Source of the DNA: Paramarasmius palmivorus
Lineage: Eukaryota > Basidiomycota > Agaricomycetes > Agaricales > Marasmiaceae
Direction: 5' to 3'
NCBI GenBank assembly: GCA_037176845.1
Contig: JAYKXP010000241.1
Location: forward strand, 1 to 49,797
DNA: 49,797 nucleotides
The stretch's first letter is position 1. The number at the start of each line of letters is the position of its first letter. Shown one piece after another: positions 36,906-48,469 of this stretch. The position numbers and the translations under genes are program-made. A model generated the notes under the pieces. That model saw only the letters and a list, made by a program, of their open reading frames with translations, did not search any database and was not told the DNA's origin.

Positions 36906-38000
36906 ATGGCCAGGTCTAAACCGAAGAAAGTAGCCAAACGCCCGAGACCAACAATTACAGCCCTTAACTATGACGTGATGCTGGAGGTGTTGAAATGGTC
37001 GGTGAAAAGGAGAAGAGAGGAGAGGGAGTCCTTCATGGACCTTCTGGTTATAAGATCAGACCTGACACAGGGGTACGTGAGGGGGCATTTGAACGACAAG
37101 CCTTAGCTAACGACATGTAGTCTTCTACCACAGTTGTACAACAAAATATCGGCGACCACATCGCGCAAGATACGCCTGCTGCTTCGGACGCTCAAGTCCA
37201 AAAGCGGCCTGTTGAAGATGATAAACGAGGTATACATTACCTGCGGTGAATCACCAGACCTGAGGTACGACGAGAACGGTGCAGAAATATCATCGAACAT
37301 CGCCGACACAATCACGATAATAGCGCCTACAGTCACACATCTACATCTTCGTCTCGAGACACTCCCGGACGTGGTGCACGTCCTCAGGACAGTCGCCTTC
37401 CCCGAGCTAAGAGTGCTCAGAGCCTCTTACATGTCTCTCCTCAACATTGACACGACTATCAGACTCCACCCCCTACTTAAACAGATTTTCCGAGAGGAGC
37501 ACAAAAAGCGGCCAAAGCGAGCAAGAAGGATCACGTTAGCCACCGAGGTGAACAACTGGCCAAAATTAAAAAGGATGATCGCCACATTCTGCCCAGACGA
37601 AATGCTCGAGCACCGGGGACTACTAGACTTCTCACATATCCGCACCGTAGAAGAATTCGGCATCAGCGTGTGGATCACCGCTAATCCCCTCCGGTACATC
37701 GAAAGGGTTATACCGCCACCGAAGACAAAGCTAATAGCTATCTTGCGGCGCAAGCTCCGCGCAGGAGAGTATGCAGGACACACCGTGGACCAGAGGGCGG
37801 TGGTTCCAGTAGGCGGGGTGGACGGAAAACCGTACTGGGGACAAGACGAGGAGGATTTGACGGCGCTGAACTACGTGCAACCATGGGAATCAGGGGAAGA
37901 TTTCTACTGGGACAGATTACATGCATACTTGAACAATCGCGACAACAAGACTCCTATGTTCCACGTTCCCGCAGGTGAGGTCGCAAAATCTTTCAATTAA
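36906..38000 (+). CDS. F-box-like/LRR-like family member D, 348 aa
   Basis: Exons 36906-37072 and 37121-38000 total 1047 bases, joined in phase by a 48-base intron (donor GTACGT, acceptor GTAG). A basic start (MARSKPKKVAKRPRP) leads to LNYDVMLEVLKWSVKRR. The body has HVLRTVAFPELRVLRASYM with LLNIDTT, and NNWPKLKRMIATF. It lacks the clear WHP...AIA segment near the C-terminus and so is the most diverged full member. Its stop codon is only 18 bases from the presumed left end of the KDZ transposon, which may have replaced its 3' untranslated region. Confidence 0.7.
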
Positions 38001-38072
38001 ACTTCGTAGAATGTCGTACAGTCTATTGTATTAATTCACGACCATATGTCAGGCATTTAATGGACTTGTGTC

Positions 38073-38338
38073 TAATTAAAAAAGCTTGTTCTAGCCAACA
38101 TACGAGCCCATATCCTCGATTTTCTCCTTTTCTATTTAATCAAAAAACGCCGATTCACCTCGTTTTCGTGCTTTTGTGTTTAATCAAAAAAGTTCCCTCG
38201 GGCATCTCGGATTTAGACTGTTAGATTAAATAACAATTATTACACTTGATTTACACCTGAGCCACGGTCCAATTAAAAAATTTCCTCGGGCATCGCGGAC
38301 GAGTCCCTAATTGAAAAGCTCATCTCGGGCATTTCGGA
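38073..38338 (+). repeat. Subterminal interspersed repeats at the KDZ left end
   Basis: A TAATYAAAAA-type box recurs at about 38073, 38137, 38181, 38271 and 38308. The last three are each followed by a CTCGGGCATNTCGGA-like box (near 38197, 38285 and 38323). The array lies between the putative transposon end and the transposase stop codon. Subterminal repeats of this kind bind transposase in other elements; that role is inferred. Confidence 0.65.
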
Positions 38339-38423
38339 AATAGCGTCTCCCCTAGTCTAAAACTGAACCTGCAACAGGGCTCAGATGTCAAAAACACCAA
38401 TTATTCAATTGAAACCTACCCGG

Positions 38424-41400
38424 TCAAAAGTCGTCATCGTCTGCATCTGTGAACACTTCCGATTGTTCTGAAAGATGCTCTTCAAGGTCGCCTTCTTCCA
38501 CCTCCTCAACGGTGTCTTCAACCCGTTTATTCCACTCCTTCGTCGGGTCTTCATAGTACTCCTCGTCGTCGTCGTCGTCGTCTTCTCCTGTCTCGTCCTG
38601 ATCGCTGTCGCTGTCATCATCGTCCTTGTCGTCCATCTCATATCTCCATTGTTTCCTGAACCTGTTGGCAAGAGACCTGTATATCGAAGCTTGCCGAAAA
38701 GCGTAGGTGTCTTTGCATTCATCTTTTGTATTCGCCCGTTTTTCCCACCAAGATGCTTTCCAATCCAGCGATTGAAGCGTTCGTCGCATCTCCTCTCTAA
38801 GAAGGTGACACTCTTCTTCCCAACGCGAGAGCCTTGCATAGGCTTTTGCCCACTCTACTCGGAGACCTGTGAAATGCTTCAGTGACTGCTAAAGCCCTAA
38901 AAGAACTGATCTACTCGTACCATTATTCAAGGCCTCGTCTGATAAGAGACCTGCAGGGTCCGCTGCGGTCCATATCCAGGACATCTGTCGCTTCCCCTCC
39001 CCAGTCAGGCGTACATAGGTGTCCCGCTTCTTCCTCCACCGTTCCATTGCAGCGGCAGGTGTATCTTGCTTCAGAAAGTTATCTTCATCGCCCTTGTCCT
39101 TTTCCGTCTCCCCTTCATCTTCATGCTCGTTTGGCCCCTGCCTTATCAACTGCGCACGTTGGGAGGTGCTTGACTTTGCGCCTGGTTTCTTTCTTGGGAC
39201 ACCCGTTCTGCCATCCTCCTCGTCTTCCATGCAACGTAGGTCTGTGTATTTGAGCTCACGCCACCCATGGTTTTGTCCATCTCGTCTACACAGTGTACGA
39301 ATGGCTGTCCATGCCTCCTGGTAACGCCTGGCATGTAGTTTGACTTTCTTCTCGTTAGCACCAATAAGTGCATTTGCCCGAGTAAGCCGATCTTGGTGCC
39401 GTGCATGTGCTCCCTTGTATGATAGTAGGCGTGTTCGAATGAGAAGATGATTTCTCACATCCTCCAATGATTCAGAACACTGAGCGTTACGAAGACGAAG
39501 CTCGATGGTGTTGAGCCTTGAGCCAGAGGGGCATAGCTTGAGCTGCTCGTCAGAGAGCTCGGAAGGTAGATAAAGAGGTAAGATCTCGACGTCAGGGAGA
39601 CTCGTTGCATCTGGCGAACGCAAGGTACCAACTATCGGCATGTAGGCGCTCTGCTTCGCGACGAACTGAGATAGCAGCCGTCTGAGCCTGGCACGTCTGT
39701 CGACGATATCTGATGCTTGCTGTGAAGTGGGTGTCGTTCTTCTGAGCGCAAGATCTTGTTTGATTTGCCGCCTTTCAAGTGTAACCATTAATGAACCTAT
39801 CACCACAGAGAGAAGGGGAGATCTCACTGTTTCTCTTCAATATCCAGTGCAAAAAGGAGAAACGCTCCAGGTCCCATCGAGGTGAGTTCCTTATCGGGGG
39901 TGCCAAGGCGATCGAGGGTCTCATCTTCCCTCAGAATCTCCGCGCGTACTTTTTGCATCTTCATAGTAGTTTCTGGCAGGGTGTATGGGTTGGGGTTGTT
40001 GTTGTCGGCCTCGTAATCTTTCACCATTTTCTTCCAGCCTGGCACCTCAACTGCTTGGTTCTTTGTGAAAAGATCAAAGAACCTCTTCTGTTTGATTCGC
40101 CAGTCAATGGCCAGACGCAGTCTTCTCTGGAGTAAAGAGCCTATTTTTTTTTTTGAGTTAATGTGAGATCTCAGAGGGTAACATGTTTCTCACCAAGTCC
40201 CACCAGCTTCCTCCAATTCCAGCAGGCCCACTGGTCATCCAGAGTATCATGTCGTGAACCTGGACCCATCTCCATGGTACTGGTAGCAATAGGACCTTGA
40301 CCTGCCCAGTTCCGCTCGATACCCTCACCGTCTGTCCTTCCAACCCCGGTAGTCAAATTCAAAGAGTAGGAAAGCTGACATGCCAGCTTATGGCCGTAAA
40401 TATGCAGCTTGGGAATTACAAACATATAAGATCGAGTTGCTGCAGGTTCGAGGTGAGGCGGAAGCTGACTGATCCTATTGATGAACTTCTTTCGGTACTG
40501 GCAGCAGATATCGTACGAAAGGCATATCTTGAGATCCTTTCCGTGGTACCGAAGAAGGGAGGCGATGATCCAATCCATGTTACAATATCTGTGCGTCGTT
40601 GAGACATGTATTATAAGACGATGAAAGCTGGACACTGTTACCTTTCGCCACGCTGCAGGTCCCCGACACCATTCGGCTGAATGAACTCATGCCGAGCGCA
40701 ACATCCAAGCGCAACACCTGACGTTGCATAGTTTCCTCGAGCATTGCGGGAGTTGGCGTGGTCAAGGGCCGCAAGTCCTGAGCACGAAGACATCTAATCG
40801 CAGCACGTTAATCATCTGTGACACTGAGGAAACCATCTCAAACGAACCTCTACTTCGTTGGTCTTCTCCAGCAGATAAGCCCGATAGGGTTCATCCTCCA
40901 CCATGTATGACCATCCAGTTCCTAATCCAGGGTCAGCCGCCTCACTCGAGACGAGCTTTCTCTTGAGTCGAAAGCAGGCATCAACAGCCAAAAACATCGT
41001 ATACAGATATCTTCAAAAAAAGTGAGCTCACAGAGGCTGGAATGCGGATCAATCTACATACTGCCTCTTTTTTTTATCCCAGTCAGATGGGATGTTGATA
41101 CCCACTCTTGGGCAAGCAGGACACTGAATGGCGAGTTCTCCAGGCTGGGTCTCTGCCACTTCAATGATGGAATAATTTCCTCTACCACCTCGTTTCAGCA
41201 TTTTGAGGTGTCTGTATTGCCGTGTTACTCTCCGAAAGGAACGATATCGATTCTATAACGGTTCTTCATTAGACGAAGGGGTTAACATAACACAATTACA
41301 TGCCTTGAATTGGAAACCGCCCGTATCATCTGTAAGTTTCTCGAGCGCCCTGTAATAATCATAGGCGCTAATCTTTCCAAGCAGCGTCATTGCATGGAAA

Positions 41401-42361
41401 TTCTCCAACAAACGAAACGTGAAACATGTTTGCGGAGCTTTATGGGTTGCTGGAAACCATTCGTATCGAAGAAGCTGTTGTCGTGGATGGAAGTGGGGAG
41501 ACGTTTGCGCGCAACCGCAATAAAAAACACGGACGCGATGAAAACCGTTTGTATGAATAACGGTAAAATTCGAGGGGCTGGAGGTTGCCATCTCGCAAGG
41601 AGAGCCATCGTAATGGCCAATATAGACTTCCAATCCTAGGGAATGTAAGGATTTGCGTTCGAAGAACTTATCGTTCCAAAACTAGAAAACAGAGGAAATT
41701 CAGCGAAGGATACAAAGGAATGGGAAATGGCTGGTACCTCTATAATGTCCAGCGGCCTCTCTCGGTGCTGCTTAACAATGCATTCTCGACAGACCAAGCG
41801 GTTTGTCGAACAATCCCGGCAGCGATACCTCGGGAGCGCCCCTGGTTCCTTGCACACATTGCACACCTGCTTGGGATTTTTTCCGCGGCCTTCCCTTGCC
41901 ATGAAAGCGTCGAGGTACTCATTCCGGTGCGGAAACCACTCCAAAATTGACTCGTCCTAAAATATCTTCAGCTAGGTATCATCATTAAAAACGTAACGCC
42001 TCACCGTCCTCTTCTTCTTTTGCCCTGTCTTCTTCTCCTGTCCTTCTAGCCCGTGGTCACCTCCTACTGAAACTTCATCTCCCAGAATGGGTAGGCTTTC
42101 GTTAAAGATATCGAGGGTGTCAAGCGGGCCCTCCATAGGGCCATCTGATGCCTGTTGCTTAGCAGGAGACCTTGGCAAGGATATGGGCGTTACAACGACA
42201 CGGCGCTGGTCCGCTGAAAGCTGCGAGGAATAGGCCATCGGTTTCGGGCGCTTGTTGCCACCAGAGTCAGATTCATCCGAAGAGAAATCACCCTTGGTGT
42301 ACGTGGCAACCTTTTTAGAGGTGCCCCTGCTTGCTCTGCGTGTACGTTTCTTAGAGCTCAT
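38424..42361 (-). CDS. KDZ transposase with CxC2-like cysteine cluster
   Basis: About eleven exons read on the minus strand. The N-terminus (MSSKKRTRRASRG) is basic and disordered. It is followed by a CxC2-like zinc cluster: CNVCKEPG, then YRCRDC, CRECIVKQH. HPRQQLLRYEWFPAT and a long alpha-rich part lead to the catalytic core: LSYDICCQY gives an Asp near 40510, and IPKLHIYGHK, then GRTDGEGIERNWA gives a Glu near 40315, with MGPGSRHDTLDD after it. This arrangement is characteristic of the KDZ RNase H-fold transposases of basidiomycetes. The C-terminal coiled-coil region and a strongly acidic tail (DDDDDDEEYYED) end at 38424. No stop interrupts the proposed exons, but several splice sites were judged only by eye. 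Confidence 0.85.
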
Positions 42362-42804
42362 GGCTGTGAAGGATGAGATGAAGAAACTAAGGGCAACCAG
42401 CTGCGTTTAAATACTTGTGAACATCTAAAAATGCATATGCAATAATCGATGCTTACCCCGTTGTTTTTCCACCACAGCTTCCTTGCTTTGTTCTTCTTGC
42501 AGTTAATCTGCTACACGCATCAACGTCGGAATAAGTAAAGCTCCAATCGAATCCTCACCTCTATGTGGTAGAACCTACGTGCACCCTAAGAAAAGACGTC
42601 AGTTACAAAAATAATACAAGGCAGACTGCGCCCGCAGTATAGTGGGGCTGGAAAAAATCGTGAAAAAATAGAAATATCTCAGTAGTTTAATTCAATTCCT
42701 AGACTTGTGGCCTTATCGAACTCTGGAAATTGGATCGGTTTGAATCATTTAGATTGAATTGTTTTACTTTTGTACACCCAGGCTCGATATTTGCCACCAC
42801 GCCG
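42362..42804. other. KDZ upstream region and 3' flank of the KOW gene
   Basis: No supported gene. TTTAAATA near 42403 could be the transposase TATA-like box, and the proposed right inverted end is at about 42610-42628. The remainder is AT-rich and would be the 3' untranslated region of the KOW gene. Confidence 0.5.
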
Positions 42805-45800
42805 CTATGTTTGATGAACGATTTGACGAAGATAGGAAAAATGGCTGCTATTAGAATCGTACGGAATCCGGACCTCCGGTGCCTTCGTTCTAGCCGCTGC
42901 ACGTACGTTCTCCAACGTTGCCTTGGCCTTCTTCTTGTTTGCAGAGGAATCTTCGACTATGGCAAGGTGTTCCGGATCAACGTCGAGAAGCTCTCGCTCT
43001 ACTGCTAGCAGCCATGGCTGAGAGGGATCCATGGTGACAACGATCCACCATTTACTCCCCTCATCAGGCGTTCCATTGTAGAAATAGTATACCCCACGAA
43101 CAAGCTTCCCTATGTCTTCCTCCTTGCCATCCACAATAACCATCATCGACTGAGCATTGAAATTGCGAGCAGGAGCTTTGCTGATATCCTGACTTGGGAC
43201 ATCTACCATTCCCCTGCCCTTTTTTCGCGTTGCAAAAATACCAGTCGGCCTCGCAGTGGTTTCGACCACGACAGAAGAGCCGTCAACCTTCACCTCAATA
43301 CGTTTGCCAACGAGTTTCGGGTGAAGCAACCAATGCTGAGGTGTTGATGGAGGATGAGAAGATGCGAGAGATGCAGATGTCGACGGTGTAGACGTCAAAG
43401 GTAACGGCCCAAGGAGTGATGACATATCTGGTTCCGCGTATTCCTCAATGCTGAAAGACCAGTGATCAACGGAGAGCAGAGATCGATCCCACAGCTCGAA
43501 CTCGAACTCGAAACCGCTATCGGCTCTACGTATGAAGTCGGCGAACGCTGGATCGGTAGATGTAGGCTCCTGTTCCGCCGGCTCAGGAAGGGAATGGGTA
43601 ATGCCCGATCTGTTGTTGGGATTCCACACACTCCAAGGATCTGAGATTTCCTCGTCGACATTCGTTTCCGTGTTGCAAGCCTGCTGCTTCTTAGAGCGTA
43701 TGGACTCGAGAACTTTTGGAGAGACCATATCTTGACGAAGCGGCCAGAAAGCGGAGGACTTGGTAAGGGGCCAGTAGATATAGAGCGGTTTCTTCGTCTT
43801 CTCTTCCAAAAGATCGTGAAGATGCACCGTCTCTAGTCTATTGACGACTTCACTGATGACTTGTAGCTCAACCTGGAGCGTGATCCTGTCGGCCTGAGAG
43901 GCTCGCCTGTTCACATCCTTCACTATGGCAGTTTTCCCTTTGTGATGGCCGCCGATGATTGAAACTACAACGCCAAACCAGGGAGGTCGTCCTGTATACA
44001 TAGCGTCCACAGCGGGGTCAATGCGAAACTGGTGGTAACGCTCTGGCAATGGATGAGCCACTTGCAACGGCAACCTCGTTCTATGAAAGTGTTGAGTAAC
44101 TTTGTGCAACCATTTGGAATTGACGAAACTAACCGTTCATCGAATAGGTGTCTCAGCTCAAACTGCACGGTTGCGTCAAGCCCGACCAGGTAGACAAAGA
44201 CCCCTAGTTGGTTGGGAGCCAATCGTCGGACGCGTTTGACTACGCCAGGACGGCCATGGTAGCGATCGTAGTGAGCGTCGTTCGCAGAACACACGACAAC
44301 ATTGACGTCGTACCAAGGGCCTCGATCCATGTCAAATGGAGGCGAGATGACCTTTACCGAGTTCGCATGAACAAGTACGTGCTATAAGAATAATCAGAGC
44401 CAAGCAAATGCTGATCAGAATGGCAGAAAGCATACCGTATCCCGCTCAATCCGGACAGCCTTGCCTTTGACAGCTGGGGCAAAAGGGTTGACATGCTCAC
44501 CATCGTCCAACATGGATATCTTAAACACATGTACCTTGGCATTAACTGACTCGGTCACCAGTCCTTCGATACCAGTACAGGCTCCTGCGATTACCCGAAC
44601 ATAATCCCCAGGAACTACAAGTTTCTGTAGGCATTTCATTGGAACAACGTGCATGCCCGAACTCGTGCCTGATTCCTCCTCTCCGATTTCAACTCGACAT
44701 GTACCTTCGTCGCTGATAACTTCCTGAACGACACTGCGAACACCGGGAATGTTCTTTACGGTAACGACATCGCCGTACTCAAACTTCCAATGTTCGAGAC
44801 AAGGTAAAGAGGACTGGAGGACAAATGGATGTCCAGACTCTATGAACAGGCGAGCCAGCTCTCCAGGGAGTATTGGGAATCGTGGATCCAAGTTTGACTC
44901 GCGAAAAAAGCAATAGGCTAACCCATAGGAATAGGTTCGCTTCTCGTATAGGTACGATGCTGTTTCCTCCATCTTCGTCACAGAATCGGCCTTGTAGTCT
45001 CTGTAACGGAAAAGACGGGGAGACCATCGAATTGACGGCTTTTCTTCCCTCTTTCGCTTTCCTTTGTTATTGCCTTGCCCAGCTTGTGAAGTTCTTTCCT
45101 CAGCGCCGTACTGCACCGCCTCCTGTTTGGAGGGTAAACGAGGCACAAGTAGAACGCGATATCCACGACAACCATCCTTGTCCGTTCCGACACGATGAAC
45201 GATACCAACATCACCACAGTACATGCCTGGGCGGCGTACTCGAACCCACTCTCCAGGCGCTAATTCTCGGCGTTGGATCTCAGAAGATTCTGGTGCCTCG
45301 TCTGCATCCCAAGCTGCCCAAGCTGCCCAGGCATACCGTACCAAAGATGCTGGTGGCAGCGAGAGCCATGGATAGGTACTTGTGAGCTTCGCCTTTTTGA
45401 AGGGTTTGGTGAGGACCTTAGGACGCTTTCCAGGTGGAGGCGGAAGCGGATCCTTGGGTATATCTTTTCGGACACTGAATGGAGCAGGTTCCTCTCTCTC
45501 TCGGCGAAGAGCGACTGCAGTCCAAGGATGATGCGGTTCCAGTTGATTGGGGCCTACATTGGTGGGAGGTGGTATGGCGGAGGAAGAGGAAGACGTCGCC
45601 AGCGAAGAAGCTATAGCGGGTTCTCCTGGCATGAGACGTGCGATGATGCCAGCAAAAAGCTCTTCAGCACGTGGAGTGACTTGTACAGAAGAGCTTGTAG
45701 CTTTCCTTGAAGCTCCTTCCGCGTCGCGAGACCTGGGAGTGGAAAAGTCGTCTTGGAGTTGTGAACACTAGAGCGTGTAAGACACGAAGAGATCATACCA

Positions 45801-45883
45801 GAGAGACCATTGTTTTCGTCAAAATCCCATTCTTCTTCTTCACTGTCCTCTCTTGCCTCTATGTCCAGGAAGCTTGGTGCCAT
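42805..45883 (-). CDS. Multi-KOW (Spt5-like) protein, 974 aa
   Basis: Exons 45798-45883, 44436-45750, 44134-44381 and 42805-44080 total 2925 bases, exactly 975 codons, and each junction keeps phase. KOW-type modules include GEWVRVRRPGMYCGDVGIV, then YGDVVTVKNIPGVRSVV, GDYVRVIAGACTGIEGLV, a GRPGVVKRVRR segment, and VVVSIIGGHHKGKTAIVKD. Such modules bind RNA or RNA polymerase in the elongation factor Spt5. The N-terminus is acidic (DSEEEEWDFDENN), as in Spt5, but an NGN domain was not recognised and the C-terminal repeat tail is absent. It is therefore more likely a lineage-specific KOW relative than the essential Spt5. An internal acidic/Ser-rich linker separates the KOW block from a folded C-terminus. 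Confidence 0.8.
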
Positions 45884-46512
45884 TATATTCTCTGTCGACT
45901 CCAGCTGAGTATGAAAAAGGGTATTGAGGACTGAATAGCTTACGGTGTCAATAATTAAAACATTGAGCGAAGTTCCTCAGTCAAGAGGTCTTGGAGGCGA
46001 GCCTGAATTGCATAGTTAGTCAAAGAGCAGACCAAAGAGCAGACCAAAGAGCAGAGCAAAAAGTGGACACGATAGGCCAAGTATCCCGAAACCTCCCGTT
46101 CAGCAAGAAGTCAGTGTCATACACGCAGCTTCCAGCCCAAGCAAAGCATAATGCACTTGTGGAATCGTTGCGACAAATGCAATGGCTCTGTATACGGATG
46201 GAAATCAGAACTTACCGGCGCGTTAGATGGTGGTTTTCGGAAAGGAGAGAAGGAATTCCCACGAATGCCGTGGGGATAGATCAACCGAAAGAATCAGTCC
46301 AGTTTTCCACATAAGGCAAGAGACCAACCAGGGACCAAAATCGAGTCCGAAAATTATCCTGGGCACACATTCACAGAGGAAAGCAACTAGATTTTACTAT
46401 CTATGATAATTTTCGCTATAAACAGGTGCGAACGAACGATGGCGTGCATATGAGACGAAATAATACAACTCCAAACGACATAAAAGTGATGCGACCGAAA
46501 GATTGACAGTGT
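45884..46512. other. Intergenic region with a short tandem repeat
   Basis: No supported gene. The 12-base unit CAAAGAGCAGAC occurs three times at 46021-46056 with one change in the last copy. A 107-codon plus-strand frame at 45991-46314 spans it but shows no domain and is not called. Confidence 0.55.
46021..46056 (+). repeat. 12-base tandem repeat, three units
   Basis: Units 46021-46032, 46033-46044 and 46045-46056 read CAAAGAGCAGAC, CAAAGAGCAGAC and CAAAGAGCAGAG. Confidence 0.85.
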
Positions 46513-48284
46513 TCAGCCCAAGTGCCTCCAAGCTTCCACCCTTGCCTGCGCTTCTTTGTGCTCTTCTTGGAGGCGGGATAGGGACGCTAAAGCCCAGATT
46601 CTGTCAAGCAGACCAAGATTTCGACTTCCGGACTGTTGACGAGACCGACCTAAGTAAACAGTAAAGATTTATTGACGACAAGTCCTTGCTATGTTTAGTA
46701 GCTGCTCACCTTGACTTTTCCGAGTCTGACTTCGGGTCTGATATCTAGCAGAACCCTGATCATGATCGCCATTATCTCTACCTTTTCCCTTATCTTTACC
46801 TCCGCTTCCATTTCCACTTCCACTTCCATTTCCACTTCCACTTCCACTTCCACTTCCACTTCCACCTCTACCACCCCTGCCGCCTTTGCCGCCTTTGTCG
46901 TCTTTATCGCCTTTGCTGCCTTTGCCGCCTCGACTACCTCCTGCACTGTTGGTCTCCTGCTCTCCATCAGTGCCTTCCCGTTCGGTGTCTCCCTGTTCGT
47001 CTTCCCGTGCGGTATCGTTGTCGGTGTTGTCATCGTCGCCATCGTCGCTATCGTCACCGGCGTCGTCAGAGTCCTCGATATATTCGCCACCGCCTTCGTC
47101 GTACAGTTCATCACAAAAAGAGACAAAGTTACGATACGCGGGTCCTTTCTGGAGAAAGACTGCAAGTGCTGTGCTCGCGTAATGATGGCTCCAGACGACG
47201 GAAGGTACTCGTTTTTTGTATCTTCGCTGAGTGACAGGCTCCCTGAGCAATTTGCCATCCCAGAGACGATTTAGGCGCATTTCCTCGTCGATAAAAGCGT
47301 CTTGGTCTACGATAGAGGGGTCCAGGAAATGAAACTGTACAGGCGGCTTCCCGTTCAGCTCTTCCAACACTTTGAGATCTGCCAGCTGGTTTGAGTACTT
47401 CATGTGTTTCTGCTCCAGGTATTCACTTGGAACCTGCAACTGTGTCAGCTTGCGAAATCGTAAGCAGTCGAAATATGACGTACGGTGATGAAACTACATC
47501 GCGGAAGCAGGTCAGGGCCATTCAATGCACTGCACCCAAGGTAGTTGTGCATAGTCTCCCAGAACATCACTCCATTGCGCACATCGTCGATTCTCTTAAT
47601 CTTGTCTTTGCTCATTGAAGTGACTTTCTGGATGTACTATGAATTTCTAATCAGCCATTGACGATAAAAACAACCAAAAGATACGTACAGGACTCTGGCG
47701 AGAGTGGGGTATGATATGTACCGCATGGCAGTGTTGGGCCAGGTTCTTGAGTTTTTCCTCGTTCATATTGGGCCTCATCTCTAGAAGACAACACCAGTTA
47801 TACGGAATCTCTGGCCCACCTTCTGTCAACGCGAGTTTGCGCTTATCCCGAGCCTTAACATGTTTGCGAAAGTTCCGGTCCCTCCTCTCGACATCTATAG
47901 ACTTGTAATGTGCGTTCGTTGACCTTTCATCGAGAGCCTCTGGGTGTGCAACGGGAGCTACACTGTCCCAGGCTATCGCTTATCAGTAGGCGCTCAGATA
48001 TTGATAAGTATGATCGCGTACTTACCAACTCGGTACTCTAGTACAGTTCCGTCCTGTATTTCCATCTCCGACTCCGGAAGGACTTCCGAATCTTGGTAGT
48101 AGAGCTGTCCTTTTACGATGGTGATGCTGGACATGAGGTGGAATACCCAACGAAGGACATGATCGGTGATGGCCTTTGGAACTGCATGCGGTATGACCAT
48201 CGGCAAATAATGAAAAAAAAAACCTGTTCCCCGGCTTTGAAGACCCCGCTTCACGATAAATGTTGGTCCTGGTCGCTGCGACAT
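46513..48284 (-). CDS. HNH-nuclease-like protein with acidic and Gly/Ser-rich tail, 518 aa
   Basis: Exons 48026-48284, 47689-47972, 47484-47636, 46710-47433 and 46513-46649 total 1557 bases and keep frame at all four junctions. Spliced exons 2 and 3 give HCHAVHIIPHSRQSP followed by IDDVRNGVMFWETMHNYLG. This matches the aHiiPh...iddxrNGi...lH pattern of fungal HNH_2-type nuclease domains, with the histidines and Asn retained. The expected upstream C-x-x-[TG] element is replaced by NWCCLLEMRP, so catalysis is uncertain. The tail has a Glu/Asp run, KGSKGDKDDKGG blocks, and Gly-Ser/Gly-Asn dipeptides encoded by a TTCCAC-type microsatellite at about 46807-46866. Substrate and role are unknown. Confidence 0.75.
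46807..46866 (-). repeat. Coding microsatellite (TTCCAC/TTCCAT units)
   Basis: Six-base units encode alternating Gly-Ser and Gly-Asn in the HNH-like protein. Length variation here would change the tail without shifting the frame. Confidence 0.85.
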
Positions 48285-48469
48285 CGTGGAGGAGATCAGT
48301 TCAGGGGCAATCGTCTCAGTTCAACCCTTTCTTTTAAAACCTCCGACTTTCCCACGTTCCATGGCAGATGATGACATCCGATTTATTGCGCCGGTTTCGC
48401 TCGGGTTCACCTTGTGTTGGAATGACCACACCAAAAATTTACAAAACTAACTCAAGACTTCTTAGTTTA

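Larger units (their letters stand above)
38019..42628 (-). mobile_element. KDZ-type (Kyakuja-Dileera-Zisupton) DNA transposon; ends tentative
   Basis: The transposase gene at 38424-42361 identifies the class. Candidate inverted ends are CAGTCT...TTGTATTA at 38019 and its reverse complement ending at 42628. They align with one small gap: CAGTCTATTGTATTAATT against CAGTCTGCCTTGTATTATT. No matching target-site duplication was found in the flanking 8 bases (ATGTCGTA and CGCCCGCA), so either the duplication has decayed or the borders are elsewhere. The element lies between family member D and the KOW gene without breaking either coding region. Confidence 0.6.

Noticed and set aside
38475..38885. 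A plus-strand hydrophobic frame that looks like a membrane protein
   Set aside because: It is the antisense of the acidic Asp/Glu-rich tail of the KDZ transposase, which translates to Val/Phe-rich sequence by chance.
42636..42665. CAGTATAGTGGGGCTGG as the KDZ right terminal repeat
   Set aside because: No counterpart was found at the left side, whereas CAGTCT...TTGTATTA has one.
46711..47274. A 187-codon plus-strand frame rich in Ser, Thr, Ala and Val opposite the HNH-like gene
   Set aside because: It is the antisense reading of the Gly/Ser and Asp-rich repeats of a minus-strand gene whose five exons sum exactly.
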